Origin: Micavibrio sp. | GTDB taxonomy: Bacteria > Pseudomonadota > Alphaproteobacteria > Micavibrionales > Micavibrionaceae | Reading direction: 5' to 3' | Length of the DNA: 64,000 nucleotides | Assembly: GCA_028290825.1 (NCBI GenBank) | Contig: JAQGJB010000015.1 | Coordinates: 31,599-95,598, forward strand | Program-made: the position numbers and the translations under genes | The notes under the pieces: generated by a model | What the model saw: the letters and a program-made list of their open reading frames with translations, nothing else | What the model was told of the DNA's origin: nothing | Databases searched by the model: none | In this document: one piece after another, positions 47,280 to 57,812 of the stretch | Numbering within the stretch: position 1 is the stretch's first letter | Layout: every line of letters begins with the position of its first letter

Positions 47280-48439
47280 GCCAGAAGATATTTCAGGACG
47301 GCATTCAGGCGCTGACGCCCGGCGGCGGTGGCGGTGATGCGGTCGGCGGTGACGGTCAGATAACCTTCATCGGTAAGTGATTTAATTTTTGCGGGCGGGA
47401 AAAATGTTTCCCGCGTCCCGCCGGATTGTTCCTCAAGCCGGTCGAACGGGACGCCCTCGGCCAGGCGCAGGCCCATCATCAGGGCTTCGGCAAATCTCTG
47501 TTCATGGGTGACGGATTCAACGGGATGTGCACCATGCCCCTGCTCCCGCACTTTGTTCAGCCAGATTTCGGGCGCGCGGTGGGCGACAGTGGCGATCTTT
47601 TGACCATCCAGCGTCAGGCGCCCATGAGCGCCCGGACCGACACCTGCGTAATCGCCGTAACGCCAATAGGTCATATTGTGGCGCGATTCCTCGCCAGGTC
47701 TGGCGTGGTTGGAGATTTCATAGGACGGCAAACCTGCAGCGGCGAGAATATCCTGCGTCACTTCGTACATTTCACCAGCGGCCTGATCTTCCGGGATCTG
47801 GAAGTCGCCGCGCGCATGCCAGGTGTGAAAGGCTGTGCCGGGTTCAATGGTCAGTTGATAGAGGGATAAATGCCCGTTTGCCATTTGTAGCGCTTCGTTC
47901 AGTTCTTCGCGCCATTCCTGAACGGTTTGTTGCGGACGGGCGTAGATCAGGTCGAAACTGAAACGGTCGAAGGTTGAGGAGGCGATTTCAATTGCATTGC
48001 GGGCTTCGTCAACGCTGTGCGTGCGGCCAAGGAATTTCAGGTCTTTTTCCCGCAGAGACTGGATGCCGAGGGAGACACGGTTGATTCCGGCCTGGCGGAA
48101 GGCGCGGAATTTGTCAGCCTCGACCGAGGTGGGATTGGCCTCCAGCGTGATTTCGATATCGTTTGAGAATGTCCAGGCGGACTGGGCTGTATCGATGATG
48201 GCCGCGACGGTGTCGGGGTGCATCAATGACGGCGTTCCGCCGCCGAAGAAGATCGACGTTAAGCGGCGGCCCGGCGTCTGGGCGGCGTAGTGCTTGATTT
48301 CCCGTACCAAAGCCTCGCGCCAGGCGGTATGGTCAATTGTGGCGTGAACGTGCGAATTAAAGTCGCAATAGGGACATTTCGACAGGCAGAAAGGCCAGTG
48401 GACGTAGAGGCCGAATAATGTTCCGGCTTCCCCGTTCAT
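47276..48439 (-). CDS. hemW: Radical SAM heme chaperone HemW-like
   Basis: LYVHWPFCLSKCPYCDFNSH, FFGGGTPSLM, INRVSLGIQSLREKDLKFLGRTHS, YEISNHARPGEESRHNMTYW. Confidence 0.95.
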   Translation of the reverse strand: MNGEAGTLFGLYVHWPFCLSKCPYCDFNSHVHATIDHTAWREALVREIKHYAAQTPGRRLTSIFFGGGTPSLMHPDTVAAIIDTAQSAWTFSNDIEITLEANPTSVEADKFRAFRQAGINRVSLGIQSLREKDLKFLGRTHSVDEARNAIEIASSTFDRFSFDLIYARPQQTVQEWREELNEALQMANGHLSLYQLTIEPGTAFHTWHARGDFQIPEDQAAGEMYEVTQDILAAAGLPSYEISNHARPGEESRHNMTYWRYGDYAGVGPGAHGRLTLDGQKIATVAHRAPEIWLNKVREQGHGAHPVESVTHEQRFAEALMMGLRLAEGVPFDRLEEQSGGTRETFFPPAKIKSLTDEGYLTVTADRITATAAGRQRLNAVLKYLLA

Positions 48440-49026
48440 GAGCCGAAGGTGGCGACCGCAAATTTCTTAAATGCGATGGCGCGGTGGCTGATCTTTTCTT
48501 TTTCTTCCGGAGACATTTCGGCGAAGGTGCGGGTTTCGCCTTCGGGAACGAAGATCGGATCATAGCCGTGGCCATTAGTGCCGCGCGGCGGCCAGACCAG
48601 CGTGCCGTTGATGACGCCTTCAAAAATTTCGCAGTCGCCGTCAGGCATTGAAAGCGCCAGCGTCGCAGTGAAATAGGCGGAGCGGTCATCCCCGCCCTCC
48701 AGCATTGCATTGATCTTGCCCATAGCCATGGTGAAATCCTTTTCCGCACCGGCCCAGCGAGCGGAGAACAGGCCGGGTTGTCCATCGAGCGCGTTGACGC
48801 AAAGGCCGCTGTCGTCGGCCAGAGCCGGAAGGCTGGCTGCCTGCCCTGCCAAGGCAGCCTTGAGTACGGCGTTTTCGGCAAAGGTTGTTCCGGTTTCATC
48901 AGGCTCAGGCAGGTTGAGATCAACAGCGCAAACAGCCTCGACACCATAGGGTTTTAGCATCGCCTGGAATTCGGCGAGTTTCCCCTTGTTATGCGTGGCG
49001 ATGACGAGTTTTTTGATCTGCTTCAT
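48436..49026 (-). CDS. rdgB: RdgB/HAM1 non-canonical purine NTP pyrophosphatase
   Basis: LVIATHNKGKLAEFQAML, ALADDSGLCVNALDGQPGLFSARWAG, GHGYDPIFVPEG; start at ATG 49026. Confidence 0.95.
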   Translation of the reverse strand: MKQIKKLVIATHNKGKLAEFQAMLKPYGVEAVCAVDLNLPEPDETGTTFAENAVLKAALAGQAASLPALADDSGLCVNALDGQPGLFSARWAGAEKDFTMAMGKINAMLEGGDDRSAYFTATLALSMPDGDCEIFEGVINGTLVWPPRGTNGHGYDPIFVPEGETRTFAEMSPEEKEKISHRAIAFKKFAVATFGS

Positions 49027-49742
49027 TATGCAGCGATAGCCTTTTCCTGATGGGTTTTCAGTTCGACGCAACCTGCTTTGGCCAAAGCCAGAAGGCTTAA
49101 AAATTCTTCGTCGGTGAACGGTGTTTTTTCAGCCGTCCCCTGAATTTCGACGATGCCGCCCTTGCCCATGATGACGAAGTTGGCGTCGGTGTCGGCGGCG
49201 CTGTCTTCATCGTAATCGAGGTCGAGGACAGGCGTTCCGTTATAAATGCCGCAGGAAATGGCGGAAACGGAATCGACGATCGGCGAAGTTTTCAGGAGGC
49301 CGATTTCCATCAGGTATTTGATGGCGAGGCCGAGCGCGACATAGCCGCCGGTGATCGAGGCCGTGCGGGTGCCGCCATCGGCCTGAATGACGTCGCAATC
49401 GATTTTGATCTGGCGCTCGCCGAGAGCCTGCATGTCCACCGCGGCACGGAGCGCGCGACCGACAAGACGCTGGATTTCCTGGGTGCGTCCGGATTGTTTA
49501 CCCTTGGCCGCTTCGCGGTCCATGCGCGAATGGGTGGAGCGCGGCAGCATGCCGTATTCGGCGGTGACCCAGCCCTTGCCTGTATTCTTCATCCAGCCGG
49601 GCACTTTTTCCTCGACCGAAGCCGTGCAAAGGACATGGGTATCACCGAATTTCACCAGACAGGAGCCTTCGGCGTGTTTGGTGACATTGGTAATGATTTC
49701 GACTTTGCGGAGGGCATTCGGGGTCCGGCCGGAGGGGCGCAT
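49026..49742 (-). CDS. rph: Ribonuclease PH
   Basis: [52 protein letters not shown]...[17 protein letters not shown]. Confidence 0.96.
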   Translation of the reverse strand: MRPSGRTPNALRKVEIITNVTKHAEGSCLVKFGDTHVLCTASVEEKVPGWMKNTGKGWVTAEYGMLPRSTHSRMDREAAKGKQSGRTQEIQRLVGRALRAAVDMQALGERQIKIDCDVIQADGGTRTASITGGYVALGLAIKYLMEIGLLKTSPIVDSVSAISCGIYNGTPVLDLDYDEDSAADTDANFVIMGKGGIVEIQGTAEKTPFTDEEFLSLLALAKAGCVELKTHQEKAIAA

Positions 49743-50029
49743 GGGATTTCCTTTAAAAATGTGAATTGCGGGCAGACCATAGCCGGGAACGGGCGGCGGC
49801 GGAAAGGGTTATTTTCTCTAATAAAATCAAAGGCTACCCCATTCCTTCAGTTCGTTCGTCAAAAATCCGAACATTTTTAAATCCGGTGCTTGATGAAAGA
49901 GATAAGCCCCTGAATAATATAGGAATTAATTCATATTTTGTCAAGCTTTAAATCGGAATTTCATACCTTCACAGCAGCCCGCCTTCGCTCGCGGATGACA
50001 AGGAAGTGAAGGCCCTATATAAAGTCCGG

Positions 50030-51079
50030 ATGATCCCCGAACTCAACGAACGTTCACGCCAGATTTTCCGGACTATTGTCGACGCTTATCTCAGCGGTGG
50101 CGATCCGGTGGGTTCGCGCACACTGGCGCAGATGTCGGGGATGAATTTGTCCCCGGCCACGATCCGGAATGTGATGGCGGATCTGGAGGCGGCGGGCCTC
50201 CTCTACGCTCCGCATACATCCGCAGGCCGCCTGCCGACGGCGCAGGGTTTACGGCTTTATATCGACGGGTTGATGGAGGTCGGGAACCTGACGGACGATG
50301 AGCGTCACCAGATCGAGGCGCAATGCCGCACCAATGACCAGTCGATGGCGCAGATGATGGAACGGGCCGGATCGATGCTGGCCGGATTGTCCGCCGGGGC
50401 CGGGATCGTGATTGCGCCGAAGACGGACAAGCCGGTGAGCCAGGTGCAGTTTGTGCAGCTGGACGAAGGCCGTGTTCTGGTTGTCCTGGTGATGCAGGAC
50501 GGAACGATTGAGAACCGGGTGATGGCGGTTCCAGGAGATTTTTATCCTGCGGCATTGGTGTCGGCGAGCAATTACCTCAATGAACGTCTTGCGGGGCGCA
50601 CAATTAAATCGGTGCGGGAACAGGTTCTTGCGGAGATTCATTCCAACCGGGCGCAACTGGACGCGATATCGTCAGCACTGGTGCAGCAAGGTCTGGCCCT
50701 GCCCTCCAGCGAGGCATCACAAGGGCATATCATTATTCGCGGGCAGTCGCGGTTGCTGGAGGATGTGAAGGCGATCGAGGACCTTGAACGGGCGCGGTTA
50801 CTGTTCGCGGCGCTTGAGGAACAGGAAACCATTGCGCGGCTGCTGGAGGCAACGAGCGACGCAGAGGGCATCCAGATTTTCATCGGCACGGAGAGCAAGA
50901 CGTTCCAGCATTCGGGATGGTCGATGGTCATGTCGCCCTATCGCAGCGGCGAGGGGCAGATGATCGGGGCCATCGGCGTGATCGGGCCGACCCGGATCAA
51001 TTACGGGCGGATTATTCCGATTGTCGATTACACATCGAAAGTGATGGGAAAATTACTGGGGAGCCAAAATGGATCTTAA
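50030..51079 (+). CDS. hrcA: Heat-inducible transcription repressor HrcA
   Basis: LNERSRQIFRTIVDAYLSGGDPVGSRTLAQMSGMNLSPATIRNVMADLEAAGLLYAPHTSAGRLPTAQGLRLYIDGLM. GTG 50006 is an alternative start. Confidence 0.95.
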   Translation: MIPELNERSRQIFRTIVDAYLSGGDPVGSRTLAQMSGMNLSPATIRNVMADLEAAGLLYAPHTSAGRLPTAQGLRLYIDGLMEVGNLTDDERHQIEAQCRTNDQSMAQMMERAGSMLAGLSAGAGIVIAPKTDKPVSQVQFVQLDEGRVLVVLVMQDGTIENRVMAVPGDFYPAALVSASNYLNERLAGRTIKSVREQVLAEIHSNRAQLDAISSALVQQGLALPSSEASQGHIIIRGQSRLLEDVKAIEDLERARLLFAALEEQETIARLLEATSDAEGIQIFIGTESKTFQHSGWSMVMSPYRSGEGQMIGAIGVIGPTRINYGRIIPIVDYTSKVMGKLLGSQNGS

Positions 51080-52037
51080 TATTTATTCGCATCCCGCATG
51101 CCTCGGGCATGAGCTTCACATCCGGCGTTTTGAAGAACGCAAAGGGCGGTTGCTTGCGCTGACGAGGCTGTTTAATGACCTGGGCCTGTCTGTCGACGAG
51201 GACATTGTTCCCGTGACAAAGGCGCAGTTATCGCAGATTCATACGCCGCGATACATCGACACGGTTGAGGCGATGAGCAGGCTGGGGCCGGTGCGCAACC
51301 GCGTTGCATCGTTCACCAACCCTTTCGTGCAATGGTATACGCGCGTTTCGCCGGGGTCATATGACGCCGCGCGTTATGCGGCGGGCAGCGTGTGCAAGGC
51401 GGTTGAGGATACGATGAGTGGCAGGTGCACGCGGGCTTTTGCCGCTATCCGCCCGCCGGGGCATCATGCCGGGCCGGAGCGCGGGGAAGGATTCTGCATC
51501 TTCAACAATATCGCAATGGGGGCGGTGCACGCCCTGAACCAAGGGGCGCGCCGCGTGGCGATTGTCGATTTCGACAGGCATCACGGGAACGGCACACAGG
51601 ATATTATCACGAACCGGGACGACAGCCGGATGATGCTGGTGTCCTCTTATCAGGCAGGATGCAAGTATGACAAAAATCACGGCCTGTCCGGCGTTCTGGC
51701 ACCGAATATCGTGACCGTGCCGATTGCGGAAGGGTCGACCTTCGGGGCCGTTGCGGCGCAATACCGGCAGTTTGTCATCCCTGCTCTGCGCGATTTTAAG
51801 CCGGAGCTGATTTTAATTTCGGCGGGGTTTGACATGCATGAGGCTGATCCGCTATCGGACATTAAACTGAAATCGGCGGATTACTATCACCTGACGCATA
51901 TGCTGGTCGAAGCCGCAGAGGAGCTTTGCGGCGGACGCATCGTTTCGGCGCTTGAGGGCGGGTATGACGAGGCGGCGCTGGCGGAAAGCGTTGATTATCA
52001 TCTGCAGGCCTTGCGCGGGGTTGCGCCGAAGCTGTAA
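51069..52037 (+). CDS. Histone deacetylase-family (class II-like) deacetylase
   Basis: AAIRPPGHHAGPERGEGFCIFNNIAMGA, VAIVDFDRHHGNGTQDI, LISAGFDMHEADPL, EGGYD. Confidence 0.93.
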   Translation: MDLNIYSHPACLGHELHIRRFEERKGRLLALTRLFNDLGLSVDEDIVPVTKAQLSQIHTPRYIDTVEAMSRLGPVRNRVASFTNPFVQWYTRVSPGSYDAARYAAGSVCKAVEDTMSGRCTRAFAAIRPPGHHAGPERGEGFCIFNNIAMGAVHALNQGARRVAIVDFDRHHGNGTQDIITNRDDSRMMLVSSYQAGCKYDKNHGLSGVLAPNIVTVPIAEGSTFGAVAAQYRQFVIPALRDFKPELILISAGFDMHEADPLSDIKLKSADYYHLTHMLVEAAEELCGGRIVSALEGGYDEAALAESVDYHLQALRGVAPKL

Positions 52038-52117
52038 TCAACTTTGATCTGAATAGCCTTTTGCCTCTGGACATCGCCGGGTGCGGCGGTTACTTTTGAG
52101 GGATATCCTGACGGGGC

Positions 52118-52936
52118 ATGACGATGATTTTCAGCAGACTTAAAACCAGGCACATTCTTTTCCTGACCGCCGCGATCACCGCGTTTGCGGGGACCAGCTT
52201 TGCGCAGTCGGACAAGATCGCCCCGACGATCAGGGAATTCGTGCCGCGCGTCGTTACGGTTTCACTGCTGCGCCAGAACGATAAAAGCGGCGAGGCATTC
52301 ATTCGCCTGCGCACCCCTGTCGGGGCCAGCGGCTGCCCGCGCGTGACTCCTTTGCGCTATACGCTGGAAACCGATGCGCCGATATTCCTGGTCAATGTCG
52401 AGGGCTACAGCCTCGATTTTTCCAGCATGTCGCGCAGCCCGCAATATTCATGCAAGACGGCGAACCAGTATGCGCTGGCCGATATTCCGCTGGACCGCAA
52501 GCTGGTTGAGGATAACCGCCTGACCAAGATCCGCTTTACGCTCGGCAAGGGGATGGGGTCGGATACTTACAAGATCACTCTGGATAAAAACACTCTCTCC
52601 ATCCTGCCCGACAGCGAGAATATTTTCGATGCTGGGAAGATGCCGACCGGGGGGCAGACCGCCCTGCTGCACTGGTATTACCCTGCAAACACGCTGGTCC
52701 TGACCGCGCCGACCGTGCCCGAGGGGCAGCAGGATCAGGCGATTGCGGATTTTGCGAATACGCACGGCATGACAAAGGTGGAAACGGTTATTCCGCAATT
52801 CGTCATGCCCTCTGGACAAGCGCATCGTCATTACTATGTTGATGATGCTGGAAAAACCATTGCCATGGTGCCTAATCATGACAATGTTGCGGTCAGCGAA
52901 ACGGTTTCCGCCCGCCGCCCTGGTACTTTCGAATAA
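52118..52936 (+). CDS. Secreted hypothetical protein
   Basis: Signal-like N-terminus ILFLTAAITAFAGTSFAQ; no recognised domain. Confidence 0.7.
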   Translation: MTMIFSRLKTRHILFLTAAITAFAGTSFAQSDKIAPTIREFVPRVVTVSLLRQNDKSGEAFIRLRTPVGASGCPRVTPLRYTLETDAPIFLVNVEGYSLDFSSMSRSPQYSCKTANQYALADIPLDRKLVEDNRLTKIRFTLGKGMGSDTYKITLDKNTLSILPDSENIFDAGKMPTGGQTALLHWYYPANTLVLTAPTVPEGQQDQAIADFANTHGMTKVETVIPQFVMPSGQAHRHYYVDDAGKTIAMVPNHDNVAVSETVSARRPGTFE

Positions 52937-52956
52937 CACGCACGGAACAGACCCAA

Positions 52957-53568
52957 ATGAACGATACAGATCCGGATAAAAGACTGATGCCTGAAGAAAT
53001 GCCGGGGGACGAACCCGCGATTGAAAGCCTGATGGACATGCCTGCGGCATCAAGCGACGGCGACAAAGCCCGTATTGGCGAGCTTGAGGCAGAGATCACG
53101 CGCCTGAAAGACCATATGATGCGCGCGCTGGCCGAAACGGATAACATCCGCAAGCGTTCGGTCAAGGAACGCGAAGACGCATCGAAATATTCCGTCACCG
53201 CCTTTGCCAGAGAAATGATCGACATCGCGGATAATTTTCAGCGTGCGATTGACGCCGTACCAGCAGAAGCAAAGGCCGCCGACCCGACATTAAAAAACCT
53301 GATGGACGGAATCGAGGCGACGGAGCGCGGCATGATGCGGTCCCTCGAAAAACAGGGCATCAAAAAAATCGAACCTATGGGTGAACCGTTCAACCCGAAT
53401 TTCCATGAAGTGATGTTCGAGGCCCCTGTTCCTGGGAAACCGGGCGGGATCGTCATCCAGGTAATTGAAACAGGGTATGTCATTCATGACCGCCTGCTCC
53501 GCGCCGCGAAGGTCGGGGTGTCGAAGGGTGAGGATGGCGGGTCGCATAAGGTGGATGAGACGGCATAA
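52957..53568 (+). CDS. grpE: Nucleotide exchange factor GrpE
   Basis: LKDHMMRALAETDNIRKRSVKEREDASKYSVTAFAREMIDIADNFQRAI...GEPFNPNFHEVMFE. Confidence 0.95.
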   Translation: MNDTDPDKRLMPEEMPGDEPAIESLMDMPAASSDGDKARIGELEAEITRLKDHMMRALAETDNIRKRSVKEREDASKYSVTAFAREMIDIADNFQRAIDAVPAEAKAADPTLKNLMDGIEATERGMMRSLEKQGIKKIEPMGEPFNPNFHEVMFEAPVPGKPGGIVIQVIETGYVIHDRLLRAAKVGVSKGEDGGSHKVDETA

Positions 53569-53820
53569 TTACGGAAAGACATTAAGAATTCTTTCTCAAT
53601 ACCCTGATCCAATCCCTTACATTGCCGTATAAATTACAAGGCCTCAGAGACTGGCAGGAAACTGCGGATTTCGGTGGCTTTCGGTCTGGTCATTGGCTGG
53701 CGGCGTGCTATATACTGCAGCACCGCACACATGGTGCATAAAACCAGACTGAAATGGAAATCAGGGTAGTGCCGGTTTCGGGCTGCCCTACATATTTGCC
53801 AACATGAGAAGGAAAACAAA

Positions 53821-55785
53821 ATGAGCAAAGTAATCGGTATCGACCTCGGTACAACCAACTCCTGCGTCGCCATCATGGATGGCAAGGAATCGCGGGTCAT
53901 TGAAAATTCGGAAGGCGCGCGCACGACGCCGTCGATGGTCGCCTTCGGCAAGGACGGCGAGCGTATCGTCGGACAACCTGCGAAGCGCCAGGCCGTCACC
54001 AACCCTGACAAAACCATTTATGCTTTTAAACGCCTGATCGGTCGCCGCTTCGACGATCCGCAGGTGCAGAAGATGATGAAGACCGCCCCTTTCCACATTG
54101 TGAAGGGCGATAACGGCGATGCATGGGTCGAGATCGACGGCGAGAAATTCGCACCGGCGCAAATCTCCGCCATGATCCTGCAAAAGATGAAAGAGACTGC
54201 GGAAAGCTTCCTCGGTCAGCCCGTGACGCAAGCAGTTATTACAGTTCCGGCGTACTTCAACGACAGCCAGCGTCAGGCGACGAAAGACGCCGGTAAAATC
54301 GCCGGCCTTGAAGTCTTGCGTATCATCAACGAGCCTACGGCGGCGGCGCTGGCCTACGGTCTTGATAAAAAGAAAGCCGGCACGATCGCGGTTTATGACC
54401 TTGGTGGCGGTACGTTCGATATTTCAGTTCTGGAGATCGGCGATGGCGTTTTCGAAGTGAAATCGACCAACGGCGATACGTTCCTCGGCGGTGAAGATTT
54501 CGATGACCGCATCATTCATTACCTGGCCGATGAGTTCAAAAAAGAACAGGGTATCGACCTGAAGAATGACAAGCTGGCTTTGCAACGTCTGAAAGAGGCG
54601 GCGGAGAAAGCGAAGATCGAACTCTCCTCCACCACACAGACGGAAGTGAACCTGCCGTTCATTACCGCCGATGCGTCCGGCCCGAAACACCTCAACATCA
54701 AGCTGACCCGTGCGAAACTGGAAGGCCTGGTTGAAGACCTGATCAAGCGCACGATCGATCCACTGAAAGCCGCGTTGAAAGACGCCGGTGTCAAAGCGTC
54801 GGATATTGACGAAGTCGTCATGGTCGGCGGGATGACACGGATGCCAAAAATCATCGAACTGGTGAAAGACTTCTTCGGCAAGGAACCGCACAAGGGCGTT
54901 AACCCTGATGAAGTCGTGGCCGATGGCGCGGCGATTCAGGGCGGCGTTCTGAAGGGCGATGTTAAGGACGTTCTGCTGCTCGACGTTACGCCTCTGTCCC
55001 TCGGGATCGAGACGCTCGGCGGCGTGTTCACACGACTGATCGACCGCAACACGACCATCCCGACCAAGAAGAGCCAGGTGTTCTCGACGGCTGAAGACAA
55101 CCAGACCGCTGTGACCATCCGTGTCTTCCAGGGTGAGCGTGAAATGGCGGCGGACAACAAGTTCCTCGGCCAGTTCGACCTTGTCGGTCTGCCCCCTGCG
55201 CCGCGCGGCATGCCGCAGGTGGAGGTAACCTTCGACATCGATGCGAACGGTATCGTTCACGTGACGGCGAAGGACAAGGCGACCGGCAAAGAACAGCAGA
55301 TCCGTATCCAGGCAACTGGCGGTCTTTCGGATGCCGATATAGAGAAGATGGTCAGCGACGCCGAAGCCAACAAAGATGTCGACCAGAAACGACGCGGCGC
55401 GATCGAAGCCAGAAACCAGGCAGAATCAATGATCCACACCGTGGAAAAATCACTGGTCGAGCATGGCAATGAAGTGCCGAAGGAAGACAAGGAACGTTGC
55501 GAAAAAGCGATTGTTGATCTTAAAGGTGTACTCGACAGCGACGACAAGCAGCTGATCGAAGACAAGCTGCAGGCTTTGTCAGATGCCAGTATGAAGCTGG
55601 GCGAAATCGTGTACCGCAAGGCGCAGGAAAAGGCAGCGGCGGAACAGGGCAACGAGAATGGCGGCGAAGCCTCTGACGACGGCGACTCACCGAAATCTTC
55701 CGCGCAGCATTCGACCAATGCGGATGATATTGTCGACGCTGATTTCCTGGAACTCGACGACGAAGGTAACGCATCGAAGCATTAA
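53821..55785 (+). CDS. dnaK: Chaperone DnaK
   Basis: [21 protein letters not shown]...[16 protein letters not shown]...[12 protein letters not shown]-terminal [14 protein letters not shown]. Confidence 0.98.
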   Translation: MSKVIGIDLGTTNSCVAIMDGKESRVIENSEGARTTPSMVAFGKDGERIVGQPAKRQAVTNPDKTIYAFKRLIGRRFDDPQVQKMMKTAPFHIVKGDNGDAWVEIDGEKFAPAQISAMILQKMKETAESFLGQPVTQAVITVPAYFNDSQRQATKDAGKIAGLEVLRIINEPTAAALAYGLDKKKAGTIAVYDLGGGTFDISVLEIGDGVFEVKSTNGDTFLGGEDFDDRIIHYLADEFKKEQGIDLKNDKLALQRLKEAAEKAKIELSSTTQTEVNLPFITADASGPKHLNIKLTRAKLEGLVEDLIKRTIDPLKAALKDAGVKASDIDEVVMVGGMTRMPKIIELVKDFFGKEPHKGVNPDEVVADGAAIQGGVLKGDVKDVLLLDVTPLSLGIETLGGVFTRLIDRNTTIPTKKSQVFSTAEDNQTAVTIRVFQGEREMAADNKFLGQFDLVGLPPAPRGMPQVEVTFDIDANGIVHVTAKDKATGKEQQIRIQATGGLSDADIEKMVSDAEANKDVDQKRRGAIEARNQAESMIHTVEKSLVEHGNEVPKEDKERCEKAIVDLKGVLDSDDKQLIEDKLQALSDASMKLGEIVYRKAQEKAAAEQGNENGGEASDDGDSPKSSAQHSTNADDIVDADFLELDDEGNASKH

Positions 55786-55800
55786 AATTTAGATGTTCTT

Positions 55801-55905
55801 TCCCTCCTGCTTGCGGGAGGGGGGAAGCTAGGGGGGAGGGCTTTGAGATGTTTATTCATCGCTTCCCTCCCCCTTTTGTCCCCCCTCCCGCTCACGCAGG
55901 AGGGA
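55801..55905. repeat. ~105-bp imperfect palindrome in dnaK-dnaJ intergenic region
   Basis: TCCCTCCTGCTTGCGGGAGGGGGGAAGCTAGGGGGGAGGG... pairs with ...CCCTCCCCCTTTTGTCCCCCCTCCCGCTCACGCAGGAGGGA. Confidence 0.85.
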
Positions 55906-55935
55906 GGAATTACAAAAATCAGGGGATGAGGGTCA

Positions 55936-57111
55936 ATGGCCGGTAAAGATTTCTACAAAGTTCTGGGTGTCGAGCGTAACGCCAGCGAAGAAGAGCTGAA
56001 AAAAGCCTATCGCGCGATGGCGATGAAATATCACCCCGACCGCAACAAGGACGACAAGGAAGCCGAAGCCAAATTCAAGGAAGTCAGCGAAGCCTATGAG
56101 GTTTTGAAGGACCCGCAGAAGAAAGCGGCTTATGACCCCTTCGGATCGCAGGCCTTTGAAAACGGCGGCATGGGCAGCGGTTTCCGCCCCGGTGCTGGCG
56201 GCCCCGGCGATGCCGGGTTTGGCGCAGCCTTCAGCGATATTTTCGAAGACATGTTCGGCGATTTCATGGGTGGCAGCGGCGGCAAGGGCCGCGCGCGCGG
56301 CAATTCGCCACAGCGCGGCAACGACGTTCAGTACACGATGGAAATCACCCTTGAGGAATCTTTCAAGGGCAAGGAATCGACGATTAAAATTCCGCTGTCT
56401 GAAACATGCGATAAATGCAGTGGTTCCGGCGCAAAATCCGGCGAAGGATCGGAAACCTGCCCGACCTGCACGGGCAATGGCCGCGTGCGGATGCAGCAGG
56501 GTTTCTTTACGATCGAACGCGTCTGCCCCACGTGTAATGGTGAGGGCGCGATCATCCGCGACCCGTGCGACAAGTGCCATGGTTCGGGACGGATGCGGAA
56601 GGAAAAGACACTGCGCGTTAAAATTCCGGCCGGTGTCGAGGATGGCCGCCGTATCCGTTTAGGCGGCGAAGGCGAAGCCGGCGTTCGCGGCGGACCGTCG
56701 GGCGATCTCTATGTCCTGCTGGCCGTGAAACCGCACCGCCTTTTCCGCCGTGAGGGCGCAGACCTTTATTGCCGTGTGCCGATTCCAATGACGCGGGCGG
56801 CACTGGGTGGGGATATTGAAATTCCCACCATCGACGGCACACGCACCAAGGTTAAAATTCCGGAAGGCACACAGTCGAACCAGCAATTACGCATCAAGGG
56901 CAAGGGTATGACCATCCTGCGCTCCGCGGCACGCGGCGACATGTATATCGAGATTTTCGTCGAGACGCCGGTGGCGCTGAACCGCAAGCAATCCGACCTG
57001 CTAAAGGAACTGGATAAAACAATCGGCGGGGCCGATGCGGCCAAGCACTCGCCGGAATCCAGCGGGTTCTTTACCAAGGCGAAAGAATTCTGGAGCGACC
57101 TTACGGATTGA
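55936..57111 (+). CDS. dnaJ: Chaperone DnaJ
   Basis: [33 protein letters not shown], four CxxCxGxG motifs. Confidence 0.97.
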   Translation: MAGKDFYKVLGVERNASEEELKKAYRAMAMKYHPDRNKDDKEAEAKFKEVSEAYEVLKDPQKKAAYDPFGSQAFENGGMGSGFRPGAGGPGDAGFGAAFSDIFEDMFGDFMGGSGGKGRARGNSPQRGNDVQYTMEITLEESFKGKESTIKIPLSETCDKCSGSGAKSGEGSETCPTCTGNGRVRMQQGFFTIERVCPTCNGEGAIIRDPCDKCHGSGRMRKEKTLRVKIPAGVEDGRRIRLGGEGEAGVRGGPSGDLYVLLAVKPHRLFRREGADLYCRVPIPMTRAALGGDIEIPTIDGTRTKVKIPEGTQSNQQLRIKGKGMTILRSAARGDMYIEIFVETPVALNRKQSDLLKELDKTIGGADAAKHSPESSGFFTKAKEFWSDLTD

Positions 57112-57113
57112 TC

Positions 57114-57812
57114 ATGAAAATCGCAATCGCCGGATATAAGGGCCGCATGGGCCAGATGCTGGTGCGGGAGCTGGAAAGCGGTGCATATCCGGGGCTGTCG
57201 TTCTTCGGCGGCACGGTATCATCCGATAATCCCGAAAACCTGTTCGACGCGGACGCGGTGATTGATTTCACCACGCCAGAGGCAACGCGCAAGCATATCT
57301 GGCTGGCGGCGAAGCATCATAAACCGATTGTGATCGGCACGACGGGGATGAATGAACAGGATCTTAATGAAATGCACGATGCGGCGGCGGAATGCGCCCT
57401 GCTCTATTCCGCGAATATGAGTGTCGGGGTCAATCTTCTGGCGGCATTGGTTGAACAGGCATCTAGCCGGCTCGCGGATTTTGATATCGAGATTTTAGAA
57501 ACGCATCACCGCAATAAGGTCGATGCACCGTCCGGCACGGCGCTGATGCTTGGGAAAGCGACCGGGCGCAGCGCGGCCGCGATTGATCGCAGCGGGAAAC
57601 GCGCGGCCGGTACGCTCGGCTATGCCGTGCAGCGTGGCGGCGATGTGGCTGGCGAACATTCGGTGAGTTTCTTCGGTACCGGTGAACGGCTTGAATTGTC
57701 GCACCGCGCGCATGACCGCAGCCTGTTCGCCAAAGGGGCCATCCGCGCCGCGCAATGGCTTACAGAAAAACCGCATGGTTTTTATTCCATGCGGGATATG
57801 CTCGGGCTTTAG
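57114..57812 (+). CDS. dapB: 4-hydroxy-tetrahydrodipicolinate reductase
   Basis: MKIAIAGYKGRMGQML, ADAVIDFTTPEATRKH, VIGTTGM, ILETHHRNKVDAPSGTALMLG. Confidence 0.97.
   Translation: MKIAIAGYKGRMGQMLVRELESGAYPGLSFFGGTVSSDNPENLFDADAVIDFTTPEATRKHIWLAAKHHKPIVIGTTGMNEQDLNEMHDAAAECALLYSANMSVGVNLLAALVEQASSRLADFDIEILETHHRNKVDAPSGTALMLGKATGRSAAAIDRSGKRAAGTLGYAVQRGGDVAGEHSVSFFGTGERLELSHRAHDRSLFAKGAIRAAQWLTEKPHGFYSMRDMLGL

Noticed and set aside
54424-55260. Long minus ORF inside dnaK
   Set aside because: Classic dnaK antisense ORF; no independent evidence for expression.
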